Notes: generated by a model from the sequence alone, not told the origin. A stretch of DNA of 64,000 bases from Dysosmobacter sp. (GCA_026169195.1 JAPFEH010000001.1:1-64000); one strand, 5' to 3'; positions 30,247-40,084 are shown, counted from the stretch's first letter. Translations and numbers: made by a program.

Positions 30247-31203
30247 ATGCGTTTTAAAACATTTGGAAATACCGGTTTGCTTGTTTCCGAAATGGCCCTT
30301 GGAACCTGGGGAATCGGCGGCGCAGGATGGGATTCTTATACAGATGACTCCCGCTTGAACGCCATTCATGCAGCGCTTGAACAGGGTGTCAACTTGATTG
30401 ATACCGCACCCGCTTACAATGCAGGCGCAGCTGAACGCTATATTGGAACGGTTTTGAAAGACAGAAACGCACGCAGCTCTGTGTATATTGCCACCAAATG
30501 CGGCACGGAATATATCAACGGGGGCTATGTGCGCGACTGCTCCGCGCCTACCATTCTCCGGCAGTGTGAGGAGTCCTTGCGCAACCTTCAAACCGATTAT
30601 ATCGATTTCTATTTGATCCATTGGCCTGATGCCAAGGTTTCTCTGGAAGAGACCATGGATGCGCTGAATACCTTGAAAAAGCAGGGAAAAATTCTCCACA
30701 TCGGCGTTTCCAATTTTAATCAGCAGCAGATTCTGGAAGCGGAACAGTATGGAAACATCGACGTATGCCAGTTGCAGTATTCTATGGTTTCCCAATCTGC
30801 TCAGGTACAGCTGCAATGGGCCGCGGATAGGGGCATGGGAACCATGACCTACGGCTCTTTGGGCGGCGGCATCCTCTCCGGCGCAATTCGCACGCTTGAA
30901 ACCTACGCAGCGGATGACAGCCGGAACCGGTTCTATCCATACTTCAAAGAGCCGGCCTTCTCAAAAATCATGAAGCTTTTAAGTGTGATGGATCAAATAT
31001 CCGAAAACCGCAGTCAGGTTCCTCTTTCTCAAATCGCTATCAACTGGGCCGCGCAGAAGCCTTTTGTATCTACTTGTATCGTCGGCTCACAAAGCCGCGC
31101 AAAAATTGAGGAAAATGCAGCCGGATTTGACTGGGTTTTGACGGAGGACGAGCTCAAAGCCCTTGATGACGCCATGGCGAATTATTTGGGCAAAGATTTT
31201 TGA
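30247..31203 (+). CDS. Aldo/keto reductase
   Basis: NTGLLVSEMALGTWGIGG, NLIDTAPAYNAGAAERYIG, GVSNFNQQQI. Confidence 0.93.
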   Translation: MRFKTFGNTGLLVSEMALGTWGIGGAGWDSYTDDSRLNAIHAALEQGVNLIDTAPAYNAGAAERYIGTVLKDRNARSSVYIATKCGTEYINGGYVRDCSAPTILRQCEESLRNLQTDYIDFYLIHWPDAKVSLEETMDALNTLKKQGKILHIGVSNFNQQQILEAEQYGNIDVCQLQYSMVSQSAQVQLQWAADRGMGTMTYGSLGGGILSGAIRTLETYAADDSRNRFYPYFKEPAFSKIMKLLSVMDQISENRSQVPLSQIAINWAAQKPFVSTCIVGSQSRAKIEENAAGFDWVLTEDELKALDDAMANYLGKDF

Positions 31204-31309
31204 CCTGACCCTGCCGCCGTACTGCACAAGACTTGATGTCCCTCTATTGAAAGACCATCCCTGCATCCGGCCACGGCAATGAACCCCGGTTCGGAACAGG
31301 ACAAATAAG

Positions 31310-31351
31310 AACCGGAGAGTGTCCGCCTTTTGCAGTCGCTCTCCGGTTTCA
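31310..31351 (+). terminator. Terminator downstream of AKR gene
   Basis: AACCGGAGAG...CTCTCCGGTTTC. Confidence 0.7.
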
Positions 31352-31391
31352 GCAATCTTTTCTCTTGCAGGTCACAAATCCTTCCAAAAGG

Positions 31392-31421
31392 AAAAAGAGC
31401 GCCGGCGGCGCTCTTTTTTTT
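31392..31421. terminator. Bidirectional terminator
   Basis: AAAAAGAGCGCC-ggc-GGCGCTCTTTTTTTT. Confidence 0.9.
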
Positions 31422-31737
31422 ACAGGTTTTCCTCCAAGACCTTGGAAAAGGCTTGTGCAGGCAGCAGACCGACCTTCCGGTCAAACTCCCGCCCGTTCTT
31501 CAAAAACACCACCGTCGGGATGCTCATAACGCCGAACGCGCGAGCCAGCTCCGGTTCCTCGTCCACATTGACCTTGGCTACCAGAGCCTTGCCCTCATAC
31601 TGCTCCGCCAGCGCTTCCACTGTGGGAGAGAGCATCTTGCAAGGGCCGCACCAGTCTGCCCAGAAATCCACCATTGCCAAGGGGGCCGCTTCCACAGCCG
31701 CCTGAAATTCCGTTGTTTTCAAATGCTTGACTGCCAT
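31420..31737 (-). CDS. trxA: Thioredoxin
   Basis: DFWADWCGPCKMLSPT active site. Confidence 0.96.
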   Translation of the reverse strand: MAVKHLKTTEFQAAVEAAPLAMVDFWADWCGPCKMLSPTVEALAEQYEGKALVAKVNVDEEPELARAFGVMSIPTVVFLKNGREFDRKVGLLPAQAFSKVLEENL

Positions 31738-31773
31738 TTCTTTTTCTCCTTTTTTCTGAAAAATCATCCCGCT

Positions 31774-32598
31774 TTATCGGGATTGTTTTCGTTCCTGCTC
31801 TGCCGCGAAGGCCGCCGCACTCTGTCCGGCGATCAGGCCCTCTCCCACAGCCTTGGAGACCTGCAGGGGTCCTCCGGTACAGTCACCTGCTGCAAACACC
31901 CCCGGCAGATTCGTGGCCATCCGCCGGTCCACTGTCACGTAGCCGCTCTCCACCGCCAGCTCCGGAAAAAGCTCTGCAGGCGCCATTGTGGGCCGCAGGA
32001 GAAAGACGCCTTCCACTTGAACGGTCTCTCCGTCACAGGTCACCTCTTCCACCGTACTTCCGCCGCGGATCACACAATTTTTCGGCCTGTGGAAATAGGT
32101 AACACCGCACCCGATGCCGCTGAGAAAATCCGCTTCCTTTTTCGCCGTATCAGTAAACCCCAACACTGCTACCGGACGGTTCCGGTACAGCATTCCATCG
32201 CAGGTAGCGCAGTAGCTGACGCCCCGTCCCAAAAATTCCTCCTCACCGAGATATTTTTTCCCGCGGGCAACACCGCCTGCCAAAACCACCGCACGGGCGT
32301 TTTCCATATCACTGCCGATGCTCACATACCAGATATCCTCCATACGCATGGCATTGAGCACCTTGCCCTCACGGAAATCCACTCCGGATTCCTCCGCGTG
32401 GCGGCGGAACCGCTTCAGCAGCTCCGCACCGGAAAGCGCCGGCATCCCCAAATGGTTGTCCACCTTTTCCGCGCGCCACAGCGGATTTTCCTCCAGCGGA
32501 TTGCTCACCACCAAAACGCTGCGGCCTCTGGCACGGACATTCACTGCCGCTGACAGGCCCGCAGGGCCGCCGCCAATGACCAGCACATCATAAGACAT
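31774..32598 (-). CDS. Thioredoxin-reductase-like flavoprotein, short (274 aa), CATC active site
   Basis: IGGGPAGLSAAVN FAD motif, SYCATCDG, PGVFAAGDCTGGPLQ; no GGGDSA motif. Confidence 0.85.
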   Translation of the reverse strand: MSYDVLVIGGGPAGLSAAVNVRARGRSVLVVSNPLEENPLWRAEKVDNHLGMPALSGAELLKRFRRHAEESGVDFREGKVLNAMRMEDIWYVSIGSDMENARAVVLAGGVARGKKYLGEEEFLGRGVSYCATCDGMLYRNRPVAVLGFTDTAKKEADFLSGIGCGVTYFHRPKNCVIRGGSTVEEVTCDGETVQVEGVFLLRPTMAPAELFPELAVESGYVTVDRRMATNLPGVFAAGDCTGGPLQVSKAVGEGLIAGQSAAAFAAEQERKQSR

Positions 32599-32887
32599 AG
32601 GCCGTTTCCTCCTCTTCCATCAGCGCCGCCATCAATGCCGCCACCTGTCGGGACGATGCCCGGTAATATACCTCATTTCCACTGCGTTCCGCCGTAACCA
32701 CACCGGCCGCCCGAAGCCGCTGCAAATGCTGGGAGATCCCTGACTGGCTGATCCCCATATGCGCTTCCAGACAGCGAACATTCCGGCATCCGCCGCGCAG
32801 CAGGCTGTGGACGATCCGCAGTCTGGCAGGATGCGCCAGCGCCTTCAGCAGCTCTGACCGCTCCTGATAGTCCAAATCATGTTCCAT
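32588..32887 (-). CDS. ArsR family regulator with GGCRNVRC cysteine pair
   Basis: wHTH ISQSGISQHLQRLRAAGVV; 11-bp overlap with TrxR-like gene. Confidence 0.9.
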   Translation of the reverse strand: MEHDLDYQERSELLKALAHPARLRIVHSLLRGGCRNVRCLEAHMGISQSGISQHLQRLRAAGVVTAERSGNEVYYRASSRQVAALMAALMEEEETAYVL

Positions 32888-32924
32888 ATGCAGCTCCCCT
32901 TTCTTTTCATCTGCGATTTCGATA

Positions 32925-32946
32925 TTAGAATATCACGATACTCTAA
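32925..32946. promoter_or_regulatory. Operator-like palindrome TTAGAATATC-AC-GATACTCTAA
   Basis: 10-bp arms with one mismatch, 38 bp upstream of ArsR start. Confidence 0.7.
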
Positions 32947-33224
32947 ATACGGAAGTGGCTTTTGCCACAATCGCAAAAATTATCCGGTCCGGTTGCTTTT
33001 ATTCTCTGAGTTTGATAAACTGAACACAACACAAGAGGAGCCGGCGGGCGATCCCACCGGCCCCTTATTCAAAAAGCGGCGGCGCCATCCCCATCGGGAG
33101 CGGACGCTGCGGAGGACTGCTGGTCGGGCGACGCCAAAACCGCCTGCATCATCCTATGCGCCGTCCTGCCGTTCCGCCACCCCGCGCCGGCCCGCCGCGA
33201 AACCGACAGAAAGAGGTCTTTGCC

Positions 33225-33869
33225 ATGATCAAGATTGCTCCTTCCATTCTCTCCGCTGACTTTGCCAATCTGGAGCGGGATATCCGGCGTATCGCGGAGG
33301 CCGACTATGTCCATGTAGACGTGATGGACGGTGTCTTTGTCCCGAACATCTCCATCGGCATTCCGGTGCTCCAGTCCATCCGAAAGGTAACCGATATGTT
33401 TTTGGACGTCCACCTGATGATCGTGGAGCCGATTCGTTATGTGGAACGCTTCTGTGACGCCGGCGCCGACTTGGTGACGGTCCATCTGGAGGCAGATACT
33501 CCGGAAAATATCCATGCCGCCATTGATAAGATCCATGCCAAGGGTAAAAAGGCAGGCATCGTTCTCAAGCCTGCCACCCCTGCCGAGGCCACCCTGCCTT
33601 ATCTGGAAAAGGTGGATCTGATTCTGGTGATGACGGTTGAGCCGGGCTTTGGCGGTCAGAAATTCATGGCGGAGCAAATGCCCAAGGTGGCAGCCCTCCG
33701 CCGCCTCATCAACGAAAAAAATCCCGCCTGCGAGCTTGAGGTAGACGGCGGCGTAGCTCCGGATACCTGCCGCACCTGCATTGAAGCCGGAGCCAACGTA
33801 CTGGTAGCCGGCAGCGCCGTTTACAAGGCCGCCGACATCCCCGCCCGAATCCGGGAACTGCGAGGTTGA
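33225..33869 (+). CDS. rpe: Ribulose-phosphate 3-epimerase
   Basis: IAPSILSADFANL, VHVDVMDGVFVPN, MTVEPGFGGQKF; start trimmed. Confidence 0.96.
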   Translation: MIKIAPSILSADFANLERDIRRIAEADYVHVDVMDGVFVPNISIGIPVLQSIRKVTDMFLDVHLMIVEPIRYVERFCDAGADLVTVHLEADTPENIHAAIDKIHAKGKKAGIVLKPATPAEATLPYLEKVDLILVMTVEPGFGGQKFMAEQMPKVAALRRLINEKNPACELEVDGGVAPDTCRTCIEAGANVLVAGSAVYKAADIPARIRELRG

Positions 33870-33872
33870 GCC

Positions 33873-34844
33873 ATGCAGGAATTAAACACACTTCCCAAAC
33901 TGCCGCTGGGTCTTTATCCCACTCCTTTTTATAAACTGGAGGCCATCAGTGCAAAGTATGGCCGGAACATCTGGATCAAGCGGGATGACCTGTGCGGTGT
34001 GGCACTGGGCGGAAACAAGGTGCGCAAGCTGGAGTACCTGCTGGCAGATGCCCGCGCACAAGGCTGCGACACCGTCTTCACCACCGGCGGCGCGCAATCC
34101 AACCATGCCATGCTGACCGCCGCCTGTGCGGCACGGCTGGGAATGCGCTGCATCCTGCTGCTGAAAAAGCGGGGCGTCACAGACCGGCTGGGCAATCTGA
34201 TTCTGGACGATCTCTACGGCGCAGAAGTCCGCTTCGTGGATACCGACAGCTATGACGATATCTACGCAGAAATGGACCGCCTCAGCGCGGAACTGGCAGC
34301 GGAAGGCCGCAAGGCCTGTCAGATCCCCGTGGGCGGTTCTACCCCGCTGGGTTCTCTGGGATATGTCAACTGCGTCTGGGAATGTCTGGAGCAGGCACAG
34401 CAGCAAGGCGCCTCCATCGGTCATCTGGTCTCCGCCACCGGCTCCGGCGGTACCACCGCAGGACTCCTGCTGGGCGCCAGACTCTATGCTCCGGACTGGA
34501 TGGTCACCGGCATGGGCGTGGACGACGATCCCTTTGATAAGATCGTCCCCTCTCTGGCTGCCGATGCTGCCGCACTCCTCAACACGCCGTTTTCCAGAAC
34601 GCCGGATGATTTCCGCATGGTCTACCACATCGGGCAGGGATATGCCATCCCCAACGCCGAAGACACCCCGTTCATTGAGGAGCTTGCCCGCATGGAGGGG
34701 ATCCTGCTGGATCCCGTCTACACCGGAAAAGCGTGGAGCGGTATGCTGAAGCTGCTGCAGGACGGCGGTTTTGACCGCCGCGGCGACATCGTCTTTGTCC
34801 ATACCGGCGGTGCTGCGGCGCTCTTTGCCATGGATCTGGCTTGA
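33873..34844 (+). CDS. D-cysteine desulfhydrase / ACC-deaminase family PLP enzyme
   Basis: PTPFYKLEAIS, IKRDDLCGVALGGNKVRKLEYLL, TTGGAQSNHA. Confidence 0.88.
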   Translation: MQELNTLPKLPLGLYPTPFYKLEAISAKYGRNIWIKRDDLCGVALGGNKVRKLEYLLADARAQGCDTVFTTGGAQSNHAMLTAACAARLGMRCILLLKKRGVTDRLGNLILDDLYGAEVRFVDTDSYDDIYAEMDRLSAELAAEGRKACQIPVGGSTPLGSLGYVNCVWECLEQAQQQGASIGHLVSATGSGGTTAGLLLGARLYAPDWMVTGMGVDDDPFDKIVPSLAADAAALLNTPFSRTPDDFRMVYHIGQGYAIPNAEDTPFIEELARMEGILLDPVYTGKAWSGMLKLLQDGGFDRRGDIVFVHTGGAAALFAMDLA

Positions 34845-34911
34845 CCCGCACCCTGTGTACCTTCCCCGTTTCTGCCGGTTTTGATGTTCTCTCGAAAGGA
34901 GCACCTCCCCT

Positions 34912-35511
34912 ATGGAACACTTCCCCGCACCTCTTGAAAATCTTGTGGAGCAATTTGCCCGCCTGCCCGGCATCGGCGGAAAATCCGCCCAGCGGCTGGC
35001 CTTTTATGTTCTGGGTCTGCCGCTGGAGGACGCCCGTGCCTTTGCCGATGCGATTCTGGATGCCAAGCGCTCCGTAACCTGCTGTCCGGTCTGCCGGAAT
35101 TTCACCGCCGGCGGCCTTTGCCCCATCTGCGCCTCTCCCAAGCGGGATCACTCTACGATCTGCGTGGTCGCCGACCCCAGAGACGTTGCAGCCATTGAGC
35201 GCAGCCGGGAGTACAACGGTCTCTACCACGTACTTCACGGTGTTATCTCCCCCATGAACCATATCGGTCCCGACGATCTGGATATCAAATCTCTGATAGA
35301 GCGGGTGGCTGCGGGCGGCATTTCTGAAGTCATCATGGCTACCAATCCGGATACCGAGGGAGAAGCCACCGCCATGTATCTGGCGCGGCTTTTGAAGCCC
35401 TTTGACGTCCGGATCACCCGTCTGGCCTATGGCATCCCCGTGGGCGGTCATTTGGAATTTGCGGACGACGCCACGCTGATGCGCGCCTTGGAGGGCCGAC
35501 GGGATATCTGA
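34912..35511 (+). CDS. recR: Recombination protein RecR
   Basis: LPGIGGKSAQRLAF, CPVC...CPIC zinc finger, Toprim domain. Confidence 0.97.
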   Translation: MEHFPAPLENLVEQFARLPGIGGKSAQRLAFYVLGLPLEDARAFADAILDAKRSVTCCPVCRNFTAGGLCPICASPKRDHSTICVVADPRDVAAIERSREYNGLYHVLHGVISPMNHIGPDDLDIKSLIERVAAGGISEVIMATNPDTEGEATAMYLARLLKPFDVRITRLAYGIPVGGHLEFADDATLMRALEGRRDI

Positions 35512-35527
35512 AGACACTCTGAAGCAA

Positions 35528-35566
35528 AAAACGGTTCTGCCGGAATCCTTCCGGCAGAACCGTTTT
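35528..35566 (+). terminator. recR terminator
   Basis: AAAACGGTTCTGCCGGAA-tcc-TTCCGGCAGAACCGTTTT. Confidence 0.9.
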
Positions 35567-35579
35567 ATTTCTGCTCCCG

Positions 35580-36431
35580 TCAGCTCCAAAGTCTCTGCGG
35601 ATCAAACCCGAAGGTCTGCACCAGCTCCACCAAAGGTGACTGCGCCAGATCCTTCGGCGTCACCAGACGGCCCCCATTGCTGTCCAGATCCACACCGAAC
35701 ATCTGATAGGCATACCACACCAAATGCGCACACTGGGTACTGGTGACAGGCGATTCAAACTTATCGGTCAGCAGTCCCGCTGTCAATTGATAAGGCAGCC
35801 CCACCAGCCAGCTTTTGGCATAGGACGCTACGCTTTCCCGCAATTCTGTCGGAAGCTTTGGGCGGAGCACCATAAAATTTGCTCTGCTCTCAAACTCCGA
35901 AAGAGGTTCCAAGGCACTGTCTGCACCAATGGAAACCGCGTTGATGATCTGCTGTGCGGGTGCATCCACCATCATGGCGGCGTGACCGCAGCGGAACCAC
36001 GAAAAAAACGCCGATGAGGAAATGATCAGGTCTCCATTGCGCAGCCGCCCGTAGGCTCCTCTTCCGTCAATGGTCTGCGTACTGGTAAACGGTGCAAACA
36101 GGTCTGTCTCGACCGTATACTCTTCAAAATAGCGCGTCTGGATCTCTAAAATCCGGTGAATATCATGGGCTTCCAGCAGATCCTCGATCCCCAGATGTGT
36201 CAGTCCGGTCTGCGCATATAAAACGGCATAGTCCTCCTGCGTGCGCTCCGCCTTTTGCAGCAGGGGCAGAATATCTACTTTTTCATAATCCGGTGTCCAA
36301 TGGACCTGCGCATAGGTTTGATGCAGCGCTCCCGCCTGCAAAACCGCCAAGGCTGCCGCCAACGACAATGCGGCGATCAGCAGCGCTGTCCGCAGCCGTT
36401 TCCATGCCTGCTTCATGTTACTTGCTTTCAT
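35580..36431 (-). CDS. Membrane-anchored YiiX/NlpC-P60-like permuted papain-fold protein
   Basis: N-terminal TM; GDLII...GHAAMMVD then STQCAHLVWYAYQMFG. Confidence 0.6.
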   Translation of the reverse strand: MKASNMKQAWKRLRTALLIAALSLAAALAVLQAGALHQTYAQVHWTPDYEKVDILPLLQKAERTQEDYAVLYAQTGLTHLGIEDLLEAHDIHRILEIQTRYFEEYTVETDLFAPFTSTQTIDGRGAYGRLRNGDLIISSSAFFSWFRCGHAAMMVDAPAQQIINAVSIGADSALEPLSEFESRANFMVLRPKLPTELRESVASYAKSWLVGLPYQLTAGLLTDKFESPVTSTQCAHLVWYAYQMFGVDLDSNGGRLVTPKDLAQSPLVELVQTFGFDPQRLWS

Positions 36432-36604
36432 CCTTCCGTCCCGCTTCCGGCATACAGTATTTGAGGCATTTTATCACAGATGACTTGGATGAATCTGAAG
36501 AAAACAGCTGTTTTTCTTAAACTTTTTGTAAATCTTCCATATTCAGAAACAGCGGAAATCCATTCTCTCACCAGCCGGCAGGAAGCCGTCAAATCCGGAT
36601 GGCA

Positions 36605-36646
36605 TAAAAAATCCCATGATGCAGGCTGGTTTCCTGCATCATGGGA
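36605..36646 (-). terminator. nhaC terminator
   Basis: TCCCATGATGCAGG-N7-CCTGCATCATGGGA followed by T6 on minus strand. Confidence 0.9.
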
Positions 36647-36712
36647 CTTTTCATGATGGTTTGCTATGTTTGTTCAGCGGGTACTCCGTGAGCCGGCAGT
36701 CTCCGCCCTGCT

Positions 36713-38128
36713 TCAATGTTCCTGCTCGGTCTCCAGCAGATGCTTTCTGGCTTCCACGCCGGACTCTGCCACGTCATATTCCCAGTTCCACGGATCCTTG
36801 CGGCAGACACGGTCGGCATAGGGCACGAAAACGGACAGCAGACCGAAGGCCGCCAGCACCCAGCAGTACCACATATAGGGGACGATCTCCACCGGACTGA
36901 TGGCAATCTGATAGGTGGTCGTTGTCAATGCCGCCGCCATCAGCAGCTGCGCGCCATAGGGGATGATGCCTTGGAACACGCAGGAAAACACGTCCAGCAA
37001 GGACGCAGTCCGGCGGGGGTCCACCCGATATTCCCGGCTGATGTCCCGGGCCACATTGCCGCAAAGAATGATGGCCACCGTATTATTGGCTGTGGCGCAG
37101 TCTGCCAGGGACACCAGCGCCGCCATGCCCACCTGTGCGGACCGATTGCCCCGCATCATTCCACGCAGACGGGCAATGAGCCACGCAATGCCTCCGTGAT
37201 GCGCCACCAGCTCGGACAAACCGCCGCAGAACAGCGCCAGGAAAAACACCTCGCTCATACCGGTAAAGCCATTCCAAATGGCCTGTGCATAGGTAAAAAT
37301 GGTCAGCTCACCGCAAACCATGCCGATGATGCCGGCGGCAAAAATTCCAATGGTCAGCGTCAAAAATACGTTGATGCCGATCACAGCCAGCACCAGCACC
37401 AGCAGATACGGCAGCACCTTGATCAGCTCAAAGCTGCGCTGCTCCATCGCCGCCGCAGCCTCAGGCCGGGCTGCAACCAGCAGGATCACCAGCGTCACCA
37501 CTGCGGCAGGCAGCGCAATGAAGAAATTGACCCGGAACTTGTCCCGCAGCTCGCAGCCCTGCGTCTTGGTGGCTGCAATGGTGGTGTCGGAGATCATAGA
37601 CAGATTATCGCCAAACATGGCGCCGCCGGCACAGGCGCCCAGCATCATGGGGACACTGAGTCCGCTCTCCGCGGCCAGACCCACGGCAATGGGCACCAAA
37701 GAGGTGATGGTGCCCACAGAGGTACCGGTGGCAGTTCCCAAAAATGCGGAGATCACAAACACACCGGCCGTCAGCAGTTCCGCAGGAATCAGAGACAGTC
37801 CCAGATTCACCGTGGCGTCCACGCCGCCCATGGTCTTGGCCACCGTGGAAAATGCGCCTGCCAGAATATAGATCATCAGCATGGTCAGCACATTTTCATT
37901 GGCAGCGCCGCGGGCAAACACGGCAAATTTTTCATTGATGCTCTCCCGTCCCATGCAGAAGGCCGCCAGCACAGCGATGAACATGGCGGTCACAGAGGGG
38001 AACTGGTAGAAGGCCATCTCGACCCCCTGATTCTGCAGATACAGTCCCGCCCCCAGATAAATTGCGATAAAGATCAAAAACGGAAGCAGTGCCAGACCTC
38101 TGCCCTGCTTTCTCAGATCCCGGTTCAT
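36713..38128 (-). CDS. NhaC family Na+/H+ antiporter
   Basis: GTATGTSVGTITSLVPIA, CAGGAMFGDNLSMISDTTIAAT. Confidence 0.88.
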   Translation of the reverse strand: MNRDLRKQGRGLALLPFLIFIAIYLGAGLYLQNQGVEMAFYQFPSVTAMFIAVLAAFCMGRESINEKFAVFARGAANENVLTMLMIYILAGAFSTVAKTMGGVDATVNLGLSLIPAELLTAGVFVISAFLGTATGTSVGTITSLVPIAVGLAAESGLSVPMMLGACAGGAMFGDNLSMISDTTIAATKTQGCELRDKFRVNFFIALPAAVVTLVILLVAARPEAAAAMEQRSFELIKVLPYLLVLVLAVIGINVFLTLTIGIFAAGIIGMVCGELTIFTYAQAIWNGFTGMSEVFFLALFCGGLSELVAHHGGIAWLIARLRGMMRGNRSAQVGMAALVSLADCATANNTVAIILCGNVARDISREYRVDPRRTASLLDVFSCVFQGIIPYGAQLLMAAALTTTTYQIAISPVEIVPYMWYCWVLAAFGLLSVFVPYADRVCRKDPWNWEYDVAESGVEARKHLLETEQEH

Positions 38129-38325
38129 GATGAACGTCCTCCCTTTTCTCATATATCATATTTTTTTATTATAGCAGGAGCATCCGTCATCCCGCAACCA
38201 TTTTCTGTGTTTTTCTCCTCTCTTTTCTCCTTTGAACCGTTTGAACGCAAGAAAGCCCCCTCCGCCGCAGCGGCGGCGGGGAGGGCCTCTCTGAAACCGC
38301 GGCGGCTTGCAAAGCCGGAAGCGGG

Positions 38326-39090
38326 CTATCTCTTTTTGTAAAGCACAAGTTCAGGATCTTCACCATTTCCTTCATAGGTGCAGATCAGGATAAAATCCAT
38401 ATTTGCGGCAATGCCGAAGCACCGGTTCCCGCCGTATTCACATGGAAGCTGATTGCCGAGATACGTGGCGCTGTCATCCAGATATTTTACCGTTCTTCCG
38501 TTCGGGAGCCTGTATGCAAGGTTGATATGGCTGCCGACCAGTGCATTGAGTCTGGTCAGCTCCGGCATCCCCTCGATGTGCAGGGCGTTGATCTCTTCGA
38601 TCAAACGTTTTTTGAACGCTTCAAATGCCCCATTTCCGCCCAGCGCTTCATATCGCTTCCAGTAATCCAGCGTTGGAAGCGTTGCTTTGAGATACGCCCG
38701 CACGGCTTCCTCCGGATATTCCGCACTGACCATGTTCTTCACGCAAACATCGATCAAATCGTCCATATCGCTGTACATATATTCGCCGTCAGCGTAGCAC
38801 CATCTGCAGTATTCTTCGTTGAAAGAGCCGTCCTTTTCCCGGCTGACATCGGAATCCTCAAGGGGCATCCCGCAGCACTGGCAAATCAGCTGCCTTGGCG
38901 AGCCGAGAAGGGTGTTGATCGAAACATCAAACAGCTTTGACAGCCGTTTCAGGGTTTCGACATTGGGCGTCGTTTCACCGGTTTCCCAGCGTGAAACAGC
39001 CTGACGGGTTACAAACACGTTTTCTGCAAGCTCTTCCTGCGACAATCCTTTTTTCCCTCTCAATGTGAGGATCACATCTTTTGTTTCCAT
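38326..39090 (-). CDS. XRE-family HTH regulator fused to zinc-ribbon and C-terminal domain
   Basis: LTLRGKKGLSQEELAENVFVTRQAVSRWETG; CQCCGMPL...YCRWCYADGEYMYSDMDDLIDVCV. Confidence 0.85.
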   Translation of the reverse strand: METKDVILTLRGKKGLSQEELAENVFVTRQAVSRWETGETTPNVETLKRLSKLFDVSINTLLGSPRQLICQCCGMPLEDSDVSREKDGSFNEEYCRWCYADGEYMYSDMDDLIDVCVKNMVSAEYPEEAVRAYLKATLPTLDYWKRYEALGGNGAFEAFKKRLIEEINALHIEGMPELTRLNALVGSHINLAYRLPNGRTVKYLDDSATYLGNQLPCEYGGNRCFGIAANMDFILICTYEGNGEDPELVLYKKR

Positions 39091-39265
39091 CTTCAACCAC
39101 CACCTCAATGGTATGATACAGCAGGATATGCCAAAGAACAAGCAACCAGCTGTTGCGGTCCGTCCAAAGGGCAGCAGGGGCCTGTTTCCTTATCATTGAC
39201 TTTTTCTTTCCTTTTGGGTATGCTTTTTTAGAGTTCTATTTCACAATCAGCAAAGGAGGCGCTCC

Positions 39266-40084
39266 ATGCCTGCAAACGTAACCGAACTTCTCAACAGCAG
39301 TCTGGGAAACCTGACTCTGACCACCGTGATCACCGTGCTGGTGACGCTGGTCATCTGTCTCATCACGATCAAGTGTGTGATGAAGCTCACCCGCCGCATT
39401 CTCGCCCGTTCCAAGCTGGATGCCCGTGTGCAGAAGTATATCTCCACCGGCATCAAGCTGGCCCTTTATGTGATCGCCGCACTGGTGGTGGTGGACAGCA
39501 TGGGAATCCGCATCACCTCTCTGGTGGCGCTTTTGTCCGTGGCGTCTCTGGGCGTCACGCTGGCAGCGGAGGACATTCTGGCAAACATGGCAGGCGGTCT
39601 GGTGATCCTTTCCGCGCATCCCTTCACCATCGGAGACTATGTGGAGGTTTCCGGCACCTCAGGCACGGTGGAGGAGATCACCCTGAACTACACCAAGCTG
39701 GTCACGCCTGACGGTCTTTTGGTCATGCTGCCCAACAAAGCTCTGGCGGATTCCCAGATGACCAACTACACGGCTCTGGGCCGCCGGCGGATCACGCAGG
39801 TCATCACCGCCTCCTATGACGCCTCTACCGAGGATGTCAAAGCCGCCTGCCGTCAGGCGCTTGCCCAGACACCCAAGGTGCTCACCGATCCTGAGCCCGC
39901 TGTGTATGTGACCAATTACGGGGAAAGCTCCATTGAATACACCATTTACTGCTGGACGGAAGCCGCGGACTACCTGCCCGCAAAATTCGCCCTGAGCGAA
40001 CAGCTACGCCCCGCCTTTGCCGACCATGGCGTGGAGATGACGTATGACCATCTGAACGTCCATATTTTAGAAAAGAAGGGTTGA
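39266..40084 (+). CDS. mscS: MscS family mechanosensitive ion channel
   Basis: VASLGVTLAAEDILANMAGGLVILSAHPFTIGDYVEV. Confidence 0.94.
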   Translation: MPANVTELLNSSLGNLTLTTVITVLVTLVICLITIKCVMKLTRRILARSKLDARVQKYISTGIKLALYVIAALVVVDSMGIRITSLVALLSVASLGVTLAAEDILANMAGGLVILSAHPFTIGDYVEVSGTSGTVEEITLNYTKLVTPDGLLVMLPNKALADSQMTNYTALGRRRITQVITASYDASTEDVKAACRQALAQTPKVLTDPEPAVYVTNYGESSIEYTIYCWTEAADYLPAKFALSEQLRPAFADHGVEMTYDHLNVHILEKKG

